A stretch of 64,000 bases of DNA from Acidobacteriota bacterium. Its GTDB lineage: Bacteria; Acidobacteriota; Thermoanaerobaculia; Multivoradales; Multivoraceae. The translations under genes were made by a program, and so were the position numbers. Positions within the stretch are counted from its first letter, which is position 1. Every line of letters starts with the position of its first letter. Positions 8,785-22,302 of the stretch are shown one piece after another. Below the pieces are notes generated by a model. That model searched no databases. It saw nothing but the letters and a program-made list of their open reading frames with translations, and was not told where the DNA came from. The DNA lies in the NCBI GenBank assembly GCA_028875725.1, contig JAPPCR010000005.1, forward strand, positions 317,501 to 381,500, read 5' to 3'.

Positions 8785-9888
8785 TCAGTCCTTCCCCTCC
8801 GCGCCGGACGCCGGCGCCAGACGTTCCGCTTCCCGGCTGTCGCCGAGGAGCACCGCCACCCAGCGGAACTCCTCCGTGTTCTCGAGCAGGATCTTGACGA
8901 CCATCGTCAGCGGCACCGACAGCAGCATGCCTACCGGTCCCCACACCCAACCCCAGAAGACGAGGGACAGGACGACCACCAGGGTGGAGAGGCCGAGCCG
9001 CCGTCCCAGGAGCGGCGGTTCGATGAAGTTGCCGATCACCATGTTGACGACCAGGTAGCCCAGGGCGACGAGCAACCCCCTGCCGACGCCGATCTGGACC
9101 ATGGCCAGGAGCGTCGTCGGCACCGCCGCGATGATCGAACCGAGGTTCGGGATGAAGTTGAGGACGAAGGCCACCAGTCCCCAGAAGATCGCGAACTCGA
9201 CGCCCAGCACGCCGACCCAGATGCCGATCAGCAGGCCGGTGGCCAGGCTGATCACCGTCTTGATCCCCATGTAGTGCTGGATCTCGTGCATGGCGCGGGC
9301 GAAACGCGCCTCGGCGCCGGCGCTGCCGAAGGCCGCGCGCACCTTGGGGCCGAAGGTCGCCGCCTCGAAGAGGGTGAAGATGACGATCAGCGAGATGACG
9401 AGGAACGATGACAGGGCGGCCGTCGTCGTTCGCAGGGTCGTGTTCACGAAGTCGACCAGGAAGCCCGGCTCGAAACGCGAGAACAACGCAAGCGGCAGGG
9501 AGTCGTCGCCCGCCAGCCCACTGGCGACGGGCACTCCCCGCTCCTCCAGCCACTCGCCGCCGTCTTCGATCCACATCGTCAGTGTGGACTGGATCTCGCC
9601 CATCTCGCCCGCGACCTGGTTCGCGGTGGAACCGACCAGGTAGCCGACCAGGGCGAGCACCAGCAGGTCCATCAGGATCGTGCCGAGGACGGCGACGATC
9701 ATCGGCAGGCGTCGCTGCAGCCAGGTCAGAAGGGGCAGGCTGATCGCGGCGATGAAGACCGCGATCAGGAACGGGATCAGGATCGAGGACGCGGCCCGCA
9801 GACCGGCGACCAGGACGACGACGCAGGCCGCGACCAGGAGCAGTCGCATCGGCGTACCGAGATCCCGTGCCTGATCGTCCCTGGCCAC
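8785..9888 (-). CDS. AI-2E / PerM-family membrane protein
   Basis: This is a 367-residue polytopic membrane protein of the AI-2E transporter (PerM, TqsA) superfamily. It shows the family layout: two to three helices near the N-terminus (LLLVAACVVVLVAG and FLIAVFIAAISLPL), a long amphipathic extracytoplasmic segment (about 75-140) and a C-terminal helix bundle containing GVEFAIFWGLVAFVLNFIPNLGSIIA, the conserved NFIPxxG motif. Members export small molecules or act as sodium/proton antiporters; the substrate cannot be told from sequence. It lies 51 bp downstream of acs in the same direction but has no evident functional link to it. Confidence 0.88.
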   Translation of the reverse strand: MARDDQARDLGTPMRLLLVAACVVVLVAGLRAASSILIPFLIAVFIAAISLPLLTWLQRRLPMIVAVLGTILMDLLVLALVGYLVGSTANQVAGEMGEIQSTLTMWIEDGGEWLEERGVPVASGLAGDDSLPLALFSRFEPGFLVDFVNTTLRTTTAALSSFLVISLIVIFTLFEAATFGPKVRAAFGSAGAEARFARAMHEIQHYMGIKTVISLATGLLIGIWVGVLGVEFAIFWGLVAFVLNFIPNLGSIIAAVPTTLLAMVQIGVGRGLLVALGYLVVNMVIGNFIEPPLLGRRLGLSTLVVVLSLVFWGWVWGPVGMLLSVPLTMVVKILLENTEEFRWVAVLLGDSREAERLAPASGAEGKD

Positions 9889-9939
9889 TGGCCGCAGTGT
9901 AACCCTGCCTGGCCCTGAGCCCTCGGGTCCCGGGGAGGT

Positions 9940-11883
<1,944 letters not shown>

Positions 11884-11901
11884 CCGGGTCTCCCTGCCGC
11901 T

Positions 11902-13491
<1,590 letters not shown>

Positions 13492-13556
13492 CTCAACTAC
13501 CTCGCCACGGTCGAGAGCGAGAAGTGGTCCCGCCTCACCGTCCAGGCCGTGAACAG

Positions 13557-13631
13557 TGGCTCCTCGGGAGGGATTCGAACCCCCAACATTTCGGTTAACA
13601 GCCGAACGCTCTACCGTTGAGCTACCGAGGA
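13557..13631 (-). tRNA. tRNA-Asn (anticodon GTT), CCA encoded
   Basis: On the minus strand this folds as a normal cloverleaf: acceptor TCCTCGG pairs with CCGAGGA, D-arm AGCTCAACGGTAGAGC, anticodon stem TTCGG/CCGAA with loop CTGTTAA (anticodon GTT), and T-arm GGGGGTTCGAATCCC. The 3' CCA is encoded at 13559-13557. A consensus promoter lies 44 bp upstream. Confidence 0.96.
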
Positions 13632-13674
13632 AGAATCCGCCCCAAGGCGAACAGCGGCGGGCGACACGGAGTTC

Positions 13675-13704
13675 ATCTTAGGGAGCCTTCAAGCCGACTG
13701 TCAA
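13675..13704 (-). promoter_or_regulatory. Sigma-70 promoter of tRNA-Asn
   Basis: On the minus strand a perfect -35 TTGACA (13699-13704) and -10 TAAGAT (13675-13680) are separated by 18 bp, between the rpoD stop and the tRNA. This is one of the clearest promoters in the window. Confidence 0.8.
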
Positions 13705-13733
13705 ACCCCCCGCCAGAACGCCTCCCGGCAGAT

Positions 13734-15458
<1,725 letters not shown>

Positions 15459-15467
15459 GACATCTCC

Positions 15468-17270
15468 TCAGCGCCCCGACTGCCCGTAGAACTCGCGGCT
15501 GAGCTGCTGTTTTTCCTCGATCATCCGGTGCAGGGTCTCCATGTCACCTTCACGCTGGGCGCGATTGATCTCCCGGGCGAGCAGGTTGAGCCGCTGTCTG
15601 GTGAAACGCCGACCCAACTCCACGAGACTGATCCGAAGCTCCGATTCAGAGAAGGCAGACGACCGTTGTAGCAAAAGCCCCGCGATCCGGTCAACAGGTC
15701 GATCGGTCTCGTTGTCCGTCCCGCGACGGCGTCCCAAGACCTCCACGAGAGCGCCGGAATCGATCCGCTTCGCTCCGGCTTGGGCCTGCTCGCGCATGGC
15801 CTCGTAAATGGCGCGCAGGGCGGGATCGAAGAAGGCATCCGGCGCCGGCCACTCGATGCCACCCAGGTCCGGGGCGGCGGCCGTCAGACGCAGCACCTGC
15901 TCCTCGATCGAGGCGGTCAGCGGAGGACGCGGTCCTGCGGCCGGTCCGGGCGAATCCGTCGCAGCCGGCTTCTCGCTTGCGGAGGCGGACTCACGCAGGA
16001 GAACGTCGACCTTGACACCGAGACGCTCGGCCGCCGTCTCGTAGTAGCCCGTTCTCACGATCGGGTCGCCGATCCGGTCGATCAGCGTCCGCACTCGCGC
16101 AGCCTCGCGGGCACGCAACCTGGGGTCGAGCTCGCCGCGGCTGGGCAGGTCGTCGAGCTCGATCGCCACCGCATCCCGGGCCTCGGCAACCGTGGCCCTC
16201 ACCGCCTCGGGTCCCTCGTCGAGCCGCAGCGAGTCCGGATCCTGGCCCGCCGGAAAGAGCGCGCGGCGGACGTTGAGCCCGGCCTCGAGCATGGTTCCCG
16301 CCGCCTTGCGGGCCGCCTCGATGCCGGCGCGGTCGCCGTCGTAGCCGAGGACCACCTCGTCGGTGTAGCGGGACAGCAGCCGCACCTGCTGCCCGGTGAG
16401 CGCCGTCCCCATGCTCGCGACCGCCCAGTCGATGCCGGAGGCGGCGGCTCCCAGCACGTCGAAGTAGCCCTCGACGAGGAGCGCCCTGCCCTGTTCGCGG
16501 ATGGCGCGGCGCGCGGCGTCGAGCCCGTAGAGCAGCCTGCCCTTGCTGAAACGACTCGTCTCGTTCGTGTTGACGTACTTGGCCTGGTCGTCGCCGAGGG
16601 TGCGGCCACCGAAGGCCACGACCCGGCCGGAGACGTCCCGGATAGGGAACATCAGCCGGTTGCGGAACCGATCGTAGGGACGGTCCGGCGCTTTCTGGCT
16701 ACGGGCGATCAGCCCGGCGGCTTCCAGGTCGGGGACCGGGATGCGCCGGCCGAGATCCTCGATCATCGTCCGCCAGTCGTCAGGTGCGTAGCCGACGCCG
16801 AAACGGGCGATCAGCTCCGACGGCACCTTGCGTCGCTGGAGGTACTGCTGCGGCACGGCCTCCGTCCTGAGCTTCGACCGGAAGAAGTCGTGGGCGGCGT
16901 CGAGCGCGGCCTGGATGCGCTCGTTGCGCTCAGCCCGGGCATCGGCGTCCGGCCCGGACGCCCGCTCCAGAGGAACCCCGTAGCGCCGGGCGAGGTGCTC
17001 GAGCGCGGTCGTGAAGTTGTCCCCGGTGAGCTCCATGTGGAACCTGAAGGCATCGCCGCCGGCGCCGCAGCCGAAGCAGTAGTACAGGTTGTTCTGGCGA
17101 TCGAGAGACAGCGAGGGCGTCTTTTCCTTGTGGAACGGACAGAGCGCCACGAAGCGCTCGCCCCGGCGCTCCACCCTCGTGTGCTCGCTGACGAGGTCGA
17201 TGATGTCGACCGCCTCGCGCACCGCGTCCACCGCTCCGTCGGTGAACCCGGATCGCCGTTGCACGACCAA
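15468..17270 (-). CDS. dnaG: DNA primase
   Basis: DnaG makes RNA primers at the replication fork. The 600-residue protein has the N-terminal zinc finger (CPFHKEKTPS ... YYCFGCGAGGD, residues about 44-69), the catalytic core with FPIRDVSGRVVAFGGR, the TOPRIM segment LVEGYFDV ... GYDGDRAG and a C-terminal DnaB-interaction domain starting near residue 430. The first codon is TTG at 17270; a GTG two codons further in is an alternative. It sits between mutS2 and rpoD, part of a rearranged macromolecular-synthesis operon, with the inverted-repeat element 17320-17499 in front of it. Confidence 0.95.
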   Translation of the reverse strand: MVVQRRSGFTDGAVDAVREAVDIIDLVSEHTRVERRGERFVALCPFHKEKTPSLSLDRQNNLYYCFGCGAGGDAFRFHMELTGDNFTTALEHLARRYGVPLERASGPDADARAERNERIQAALDAAHDFFRSKLRTEAVPQQYLQRRKVPSELIARFGVGYAPDDWRTMIEDLGRRIPVPDLEAAGLIARSQKAPDRPYDRFRNRLMFPIRDVSGRVVAFGGRTLGDDQAKYVNTNETSRFSKGRLLYGLDAARRAIREQGRALLVEGYFDVLGAAASGIDWAVASMGTALTGQQVRLLSRYTDEVVLGYDGDRAGIEAARKAAGTMLEAGLNVRRALFPAGQDPDSLRLDEGPEAVRATVAEARDAVAIELDDLPSRGELDPRLRAREAARVRTLIDRIGDPIVRTGYYETAAERLGVKVDVLLRESASASEKPAATDSPGPAAGPRPPLTASIEEQVLRLTAAAPDLGGIEWPAPDAFFDPALRAIYEAMREQAQAGAKRIDSGALVEVLGRRRGTDNETDRPVDRIAGLLLQRSSAFSESELRISLVELGRRFTRQRLNLLAREINRAQREGDMETLHRMIEEKQQLSREFYGQSGR

Positions 17271-17319
17271 TCATGCTACAGCGGCGGAGGCCGGGTTTGG
17301 CCCCGGGAACTGACGTCCA

Positions 17320-17499
17320 GCCCGTCTCGGGCTCAGAAGGGGTTCGCTCCCAGGTGCCTCTGAACGAGCGACGGCCGATGCCTTCCCGAAAGCCGACGCC
17401 GAACCGGAGCGAGTGAAGCGGAGCGAGCGCAACCCCTCCCATCTCCTCTTGAGCGGGAGCGTCACCTGGGAGCGAACCCCTTCTGAGCCCGAGACGGGC
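17320..17499. repeat. 180-bp element with perfect 37-bp terminal inverted arms (copy 1)
   Basis: The arms 17320-17356 and 17463-17499 are perfect reverse complements over 37 bp, with a 106-bp centre. Read on the minus strand (the direction of mutS2 and dnaG), the centre holds a block that is nearly identical to the centre of the element at 39132-39317, including GACGCTCCCGC, TTGCGCTCGCTCC and GCTTCACTCGCTCCGG. The outer parts of the arms differ between the two copies, yet are complementary within each copy. It begins 11 bp after the mutS2 stop codon. No target-site duplication is visible at the ends. Confidence 0.9.
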
Positions 17500-17510
17500 G
17501 GGTGGCGGCG

Positions 17511-20072
17511 TCAGCGCAGCAGGACTTCGGTGGCGCCGTCGCCACCGGAGGCGGGGGGCGCGGGGTCGAAACCGGCGACCGCCGGGTGGTCCCGGAGATG
17601 CGTGCGAACGGCCCGGCGCAGCCGGCCGCTGCCGTGGCCGTGGACTACCCGGACCCGCTCGTGGCCGGCCGCCAGGGCGCGGTCCAGGTAGGCGTCAAGG
17701 GATTCCAGAGCCGGTTCGACCTGCTGGCCGATGAGGAGCAGTTCCGCCTCCACCGGGTCGGCCTGCGACCTCTGGACCCGGACCCGGCCGGACGCCGGGC
17801 GTTCTCCGCCGGCTACCGCCACGAGGTCGGCGCTCGGCGTCCGGACGCGCTTGCCGCGGACCAGCACGGTCGCCTGGTCGCCGCGAAGGTCCACCAGCTC
17901 ACCCAGCCAGCCCAATGAGCGGTGGCGGACGCGGGCACCGAGGGTCAGGGGACGCTGCTCCTCCGGCTGCGACGGTTCCTCCGGTTCCCGTTCCGGCGCC
18001 GGGTCGATCTCGCCGGCCGCCCGTGAAGCGCGATCGGCCGCCGCCGACAGATCCCGGTCGAGTTCGCCGTGCAGGGACGAAGCCGCCCGGGCGAAGGCTC
18101 GCTTGCCCGGTCCCCGGGGCATCGACGACAACTCGGCCAAAGCCTCGTCCAGCCGGCGGCGATTCGCCCGGCGCAGTGCGTCGACTTCGCGTCCGAGGGT
18201 CTGCTCCAGCCGCTGTCTGGCCGCCCGCAGCGACTCCTGCCGGGTCTCGAAGCGGGCGCGGGCCGTCTCCGTCTCGGCGCTCAGCCGGGTGAGCTCCGCC
18301 TCCCGCTCCAGGAGCCGCTCGCGGAGGCGTTCGTTGCGCTCCAGCACGCGCCGGAGCTTCTGGTGCTCGGAACCCAGAAAGTGCTCGGCCCGCTCCAGCC
18401 AGGCCGGCGGGAGGCCGAGCCGGCGCGCCAGCGCCAGCGCCTGGCTGCCTCCGGGCGGGCCGACGACCAGCCGGTAGGTGGGCAGGCCGTTCTGCGGATC
18501 GAAACCCATCGCGGCGCAGGAGGCCGACTGCGACTCGAGGGCGGCCGCGGCAAGCTGGGTGAGGTGCGTCGTCAGGATGCCGAGCGAACCGCGCTCGACC
18601 AGTCCCTCGAGCAGGGCGATGCCGAGCGCGGCGCCCTCCTCCGGGTTCGTCCCGGCGCCAACCTCGTCGAGCAGGACCAGAGTGCGCGGCCCGGCGCGGC
18701 GCCAGACCTCGCGGAGGCGCAGCAACCGGGCGCTGAACGTCGACTGCTCGTCGAGGACGCTCTGCTCGTCGCCCACCACCGCCACGACGTGGTCGAGGAT
18801 CGGCAGGCGACTGTCCCGTCCGGCGGGAACCGGCAGACCGGCCTGGTTCATCAGGCACAGCAGTCCCACCGTCTTCAGGGCGACCGTCTTGCCGCCGGCG
18901 TTCGGACCGGTCAGCACCAGGCTTCTACTCCCCGGCCAGGAACGGCCCTCACCGCTATCGAGCCTTCTCACGGAGCTCCCTGCTTGATCGTCCAGCTTCA
19001 GGTCGAGCGGCACGACGACGCCCCGGTTGCCGGCCGCGCCCAGCGCCAGCTCCCTGCGGTCGGCCAGCCGCGGATCAAGCAGCGGATGGCGAGCGCCGCG
19101 GAGTTCCAGCAGCGGCGCCCTGCCGGCCGGACCGTCGGATGCGACCGTGACCAGCGCAGCGTCGAGGTCGACGGCGAAGCGCGCCGCCGCCTGCATCGCA
19201 TCGACGGCGGCCAGGAAGTCGATACGGGCGACGATCGCCGGGGTGAGAACCTGTACCTGAGCCACCAGCTCGGCCAGGATGCGGGTGCGCTCGACGTCCC
19301 GTTCGGAAGCGATCCGCTCCAACTCGTCGTTGCCCTCGACCACCTCCGAGGGTTCGAAGTAGAAGCTCCTGCCCGAGGCGGAGCGGCCCCTGACGATTCC
19401 GGCGAGCCGGCCGCGGCTACCCGAGGGCAGGAGGACCGACAGCCGGCCGCCCCGCATGGGCGTCGAGTCGTCCGCCAGAGCGTTGCCGTGCTCCCGCACG
19501 TAGGCCTGAACCGAGGCCTCGACCGACGCCTGAGCGCGCCGGGCGTCCCGGCCGAGCGTCCGCAGCCGCGGCGTCGCGTCGGCCCGCACCTCGCCGCGCC
19601 GGTTCAGCATGCGGCGCAGGCGGTTCGCCAACCCGGCGCAGCCTCCGCCGTGCTGGCCTGGAGGGACGGCTTCCGCGGCGTCGGCCTCCATCCGTCGCAG
19701 CGTCTCCACCTCGGCGGCGCATTGCGGCGTCGCGTCGGGACTCTCCAGCCGTCCCAGCACCTCCTCGCTGGCCTCGATCGCCGCGGACAGGTCGAGCAGC
19801 TCCGGACCGCCCAACCCTCGACCATCCCCTTCGAGATGATCGCGCAGGTCGAGAAGCCCATCGAGCGACGGCACCAGGACACCGTCCCGTTCGACCTCCC
19901 GGGCAATCTCCGCGTAGCGAACCCGGCGCCGGTCGATCTCGTCGCGGTCGGTTTCCGGCGCGATGGCGCGTACCGCCCGGCCCCCGATGTCGGTCGAGGC
20001 GAAACCCGCGAGGACGGCGAGCAGCGACGGAAACTCGAGCGCCTCGGAGGTAGCGGCGCTACAGCAACTCAT
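17511..20072 (-). CDS. mutS2: MutS2, Smr-domain endonuclease / ribosome-rescue ATPase
   Basis: This 853-residue MutS2 protein has the MutS core helices, the ABC ATPase with Walker A GPNAGGKT and Walker B LVLLDEVGAGTNPEEGAALG, a long coiled-coil region (about residues 510-640, rich in Glu, Arg and Leu) and a C-terminal Smr domain (LDAYLDRALAAGHERVRVVHGHGSGRLRRAVRTHL in outline). It lacks the mismatch-recognition domain of MutS1. MutS2 suppresses homologous recombination in some bacteria and splits collided ribosomes in others. It lies between rpsU (58 bp) and dnaG. Being in a translation/replication operon fits either role. The Smr LDxx motif reads LDAY and HGHGSG is intact, so nuclease activity is plausible. 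Confidence 0.93.
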   Translation of the reverse strand: MSCCSAATSEALEFPSLLAVLAGFASTDIGGRAVRAIAPETDRDEIDRRRVRYAEIAREVERDGVLVPSLDGLLDLRDHLEGDGRGLGGPELLDLSAAIEASEEVLGRLESPDATPQCAAEVETLRRMEADAAEAVPPGQHGGGCAGLANRLRRMLNRRGEVRADATPRLRTLGRDARRAQASVEASVQAYVREHGNALADDSTPMRGGRLSVLLPSGSRGRLAGIVRGRSASGRSFYFEPSEVVEGNDELERIASERDVERTRILAELVAQVQVLTPAIVARIDFLAAVDAMQAAARFAVDLDAALVTVASDGPAGRAPLLELRGARHPLLDPRLADRRELALGAAGNRGVVVPLDLKLDDQAGSSVRRLDSGEGRSWPGSRSLVLTGPNAGGKTVALKTVGLLCLMNQAGLPVPAGRDSRLPILDHVVAVVGDEQSVLDEQSTFSARLLRLREVWRRAGPRTLVLLDEVGAGTNPEEGAALGIALLEGLVERGSLGILTTHLTQLAAAALESQSASCAAMGFDPQNGLPTYRLVVGPPGGSQALALARRLGLPPAWLERAEHFLGSEHQKLRRVLERNERLRERLLEREAELTRLSAETETARARFETRQESLRAARQRLEQTLGREVDALRRANRRRLDEALAELSSMPRGPGKRAFARAASSLHGELDRDLSAAADRASRAAGEIDPAPEREPEEPSQPEEQRPLTLGARVRHRSLGWLGELVDLRGDQATVLVRGKRVRTPSADLVAVAGGERPASGRVRVQRSQADPVEAELLLIGQQVEPALESLDAYLDRALAAGHERVRVVHGHGSGRLRRAVRTHLRDHPAVAGFDPAPPASGGDGATEVLLR

Positions 20073-20130
20073 CTGTCAGCCCGGTAACGGATCACCAAGC
20101 TCGGCGCAGCGCATTCGCTGCGGGGACGCC

Positions 20131-20340
20131 CTAGGCGAGACCGGCGCGGCGCTCCTCAGCCAGCCGCCGCAACATCTTCTTGCGGGCCTGCATGACCTTG
20201 CGCTTCCGCTTGACGGACGGCTTCTCGAAGTGCTGGCGCTTCTTGAGCTCCGTCAGGATGCCTTCCTTCTCGCACTTCCGCTTGAAGCGGCGAAGCGCAT
20301 TCTCGAAGCTCTCGTCTTCGCGTACCTGCACAACCGGCAT
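20131..20340 (-). CDS. rpsU: Ribosomal protein bS21
   Basis: This 69-residue, very basic protein ([22 protein letters not shown]) is a typical bS21: the conserved helix 1 is followed by a lysine/arginine-rich tail ([18 protein letters not shown]). bS21 helps mRNA base-pair with 16S rRNA during initiation. It is the first gene of the rpsU-mutS2-dnaG-rpoD run and has its own strong promoter. Confidence 0.97.
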   Translation of the reverse strand: MPVVQVREDESFENALRRFKRKCEKEGILTELKKRQHFEKPSVKRKRKVMQARKKMLRRLAEERRAGLA

Positions 20341-20430
20341 GAAGTGATCTCGTTCCGTTGGTTGACCCGCGGGCTCCCGCCCGGATAGCCCGATCGCTGC
20401 CGACGCACGTCAGCCCACGGGCGAACGCGG

Positions 20431-20459
20431 ATTCTGCACGAGCCGGCCCGCCCCGTCAA
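20431..20459 (-). promoter_or_regulatory. Sigma-70 promoter of rpsU / macromolecular-synthesis operon
   Basis: On the minus strand a -35 TTGACG (20454-20459) and -10 CAGAAT (20431-20436) are separated by 17 bp. This leaves a 5' untranslated region of roughly 85 bases before rpsU. Confidence 0.72.
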
Positions 20460-20472
20460 GGGCCGGGCACGC

Positions 20473-21264
20473 CTACTCCTCCTCGGCCTGACCCTCGACA
20501 GCGTTGGCGTCGGTGCGGTAGACCTTCCCGTCGCCCTCGCGGAAGAACACCCCGGCAGCCGCGCCGGCACCATGCTCCTCGGGGTTCTTCGGGTAGAACC
20601 AGGCAAACACGTTCTCCTCATCGAACTCCCGGACGTTGCGGTGAAACACCTTGCCGAGCAGCGCTTCGACCTCGGCCTCGGTCATGCCCCGCTCCACCTG
20701 CGCCAGCCGTTCGGCGGTGATGTAGCGCGCGTCCTGGTACTCGGCCAGCCGCGCCTGGAGGTCGGCGTTGTCGGGGTCGACGCCGAGGGCCCGCTGCAGG
20801 ATCTCGACCGCGCGGCGGTAGTCGCCGCCCTTGACCACGTACTCCTCGGCCAGGTACATGTCCTCGGCGCTCTTCATCGCGAAGGCGGCCCGCTGCTCTT
20901 CGGTCATCTCACCGCCGAGTTCCCATTCCGCCTCGTTGATGTAGTTGACCAGCTTGGTCGCAAAGGCCTCGCCGTCGTTTCCGATCTCGTTGTCGAGGGA
21001 ATCGACCTGCGCGGTGAGGGCCTCGACGTCGTCGTCCTCGCCCGCCGCGAGAACCCGCGCGCGAAGCCCTGCCAGTTCGTCGCGCTTGGCGTTCAGCGCC
21101 GCCTGCTCTTCCTGCAACTCGGCCCACGCATCGGCGCGCGCGGCGGACACCCGTTCCTCCTCCGAAGGACCGCATGCGACCAAGGCGGCGAACAGGACGA
21201 TGACCGAGGCGCAAGCGGCGAACGCCGCCCGGCCCGGCCGCCCGATTGGAGTGGATCTCGACAT
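20473..21264 (-). CDS. Lipoprotein with TPR-like and BamE/SmpA-like C-terminal segments
   Basis: This 263-residue protein has a lipoprotein signal peptide ending in the lipobox LVACG (Cys31). A charged coiled coil follows (about 35-95), then a short repeat region (AVEILQRALGVDPDNADLQARLAEY, TPR-like) and a C-terminal part starting VERGMTEAEVEALLGKVF, the M-T-xx-E-V-xx-LLG pattern of BamE/SmpA folds, with VFAWFYP and VFFREGDGKVYR as the following strands. It is probably attached to the periplasmic face of the outer membrane; function unknown. It reads toward rpsU and ends just upstream of the rpsU promoter. Its own -10 TATAGT probably lies at 21302-21307. Confidence 0.7.
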   Translation of the reverse strand: MSRSTPIGRPGRAAFAACASVIVLFAALVACGPSEEERVSAARADAWAELQEEQAALNAKRDELAGLRARVLAAGEDDDVEALTAQVDSLDNEIGNDGEAFATKLVNYINEAEWELGGEMTEEQRAAFAMKSAEDMYLAEEYVVKGGDYRRAVEILQRALGVDPDNADLQARLAEYQDARYITAERLAQVERGMTEAEVEALLGKVFHRNVREFDEENVFAWFYPKNPEEHGAGAAAGVFFREGDGKVYRTDANAVEGQAEEE

Positions 21265-21355
21265 TCTGGCGCCTCCTTGGACCGCTTGTTGCGTGCCGCG
21301 GACTATACCCCAAGGCGGGCCGCGACAGGGCGCGCACGGAGGCTCAACGTGGGGC

Positions 21356-21361
21356 TATACT
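21356..21361 (+). promoter_or_regulatory. Probable -10 box of the tRNA-Met promoter
   Basis: TATACT lies 25 bp before the tRNA. The matching -35 region is weak. A minus-strand TATAGT at 21302-21307 suggests a back-to-back promoter for the lipoprotein gene. Confidence 0.4.
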
Positions 21362-21386
21362 GCGGCACTGCGCTCGGGTGCCCTGA

Positions 21387-21459
21387 GGGTCCATAGCTCA
21401 GCGGTTAGAGCATCCGGCTCATAACCGGCAGGTCCCTGGTTCGAATCCAGGTGGACCCA
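21387..21459 (+). tRNA. tRNA with CAT anticodon (elongator Met, or Ile2)
   Basis: The cloverleaf has acceptor GGGTCCA paired with TGGACCC, D-arm AGCTCAGCGGTTAGAGC, anticodon stem CCGG(C)/(A)CCGG with loop CTCATAA (anticodon CAT), and T-arm CCTGGTTCGAATCCAGG. CCA is not encoded. The acceptor starts with a paired G, so it is not an initiator tRNA. Met versus lysidine-modified Ile2 cannot be decided from this sequence alone. Confidence 0.93.
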
Positions 21460-21517
21460 CACCGCGAACTGCGGAGCCTGCGATCGCTAACTCACTGGAA
21501 CCTCTGACAATCGGCGC

Positions 21518-22258
21518 ATGGAACGAGTCCTCGACACGATCGTAGATCTGCAGCAGGCGAGCATGGAACTCGCCCACAGCCGCACCCTGCTGGACGGGGT
21601 TCCCGAGTCGATGCAGGAGCTCCACGACCAGTACGAGCACCAACGGAGCGAGATCGAACGGCTCGAGCAGGAGTGCCAGCAGGCCGAACTCGAGCGCCGC
21701 GCCGCGGAAGCGGAAGCGGCGGCGGGGAAGGAGAGCATCGAGCGCTACCAGGAGCAGATCGCCCGCGTCACGACGCAGCGCGAATACGGCGCCCTTCTGA
21801 GTGAGATCGACACGGTGCGCGCCGGCATGCGGGAAGCGGACGAGCAGGCGCTGCTGGCCATCGAGCGCCAGGACGAGGCGTCGGCGCAGCTCGACGAAAT
21901 CCGCGGCGCGTTCGAGACGCTCGACGAGCAGTACCAGGAGCAGCTCGCCGTGTGGGAAGAGCAGAAGCCCGAGATGCGCAAGCGGGTCGAAGCGCTCGAG
22001 GGGCAGATCGAGGTGTTCCGTGAACGCCTCCCGCCGGCCGCCCTCCTCCAGTACGAGCGCCTGTTCGACCGCCACGGCGGCGCGCCGCTGGCCGCCATCG
22101 GAGTCGTGGAGAGTACCGGTGCTCCCATCCGGCACTGTTCGTTCTGCAACTACCGGATCAGACCTCAGGTCGTCGTGCAGATTCAGACCCAGGGCGCGCT
22201 CGTACCCTGCGACTCCTGCCAGCGAATCCTGTACCTGGACGGCGGAGTGACCGGCTGA
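21518..22258 (+). CDS. Coiled-coil protein with C4 zinc ribbon (DUF164 / CdsZ-like)
   Basis: This 246-residue protein has a long, charged, antiparallel coiled coil (about residues 10-170) and a C-terminal zinc ribbon, CSFCNYRIRP (CxxC) and PCDSCQRILY (CxxC). This is the layout of the widespread C4-zinc-ribbon family (zf-RING_7, HP0958/FlgZ, CdsZ). Members are proposed nucleic-acid or chaperone-like adaptors; the substrate is not known here. The stop codon overlaps the probable beginning of the YggS gene, and the two often occur as neighbours. Confidence 0.85.
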   Translation: MERVLDTIVDLQQASMELAHSRTLLDGVPESMQELHDQYEHQRSEIERLEQECQQAELERRAAEAEAAAGKESIERYQEQIARVTTQREYGALLSEIDTVRAGMREADEQALLAIERQDEASAQLDEIRGAFETLDEQYQEQLAVWEEQKPEMRKRVEALEGQIEVFRERLPPAALLQYERLFDRHGGAPLAAIGVVESTGAPIRHCSFCNYRIRPQVVVQIQTQGALVPCDSCQRILYLDGGVTG

Positions 22259-22302
22259 GCGAGACGCCGGGGAAGACGGCGGCCGAACGCTACGCGGAGA
22301 TA

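Noticed and set aside
17320..17499. Standard MITE or insertion sequence
   Set aside because: There is no transposase gene and no target-site duplication, and the terminal arms differ between the two homologous copies.
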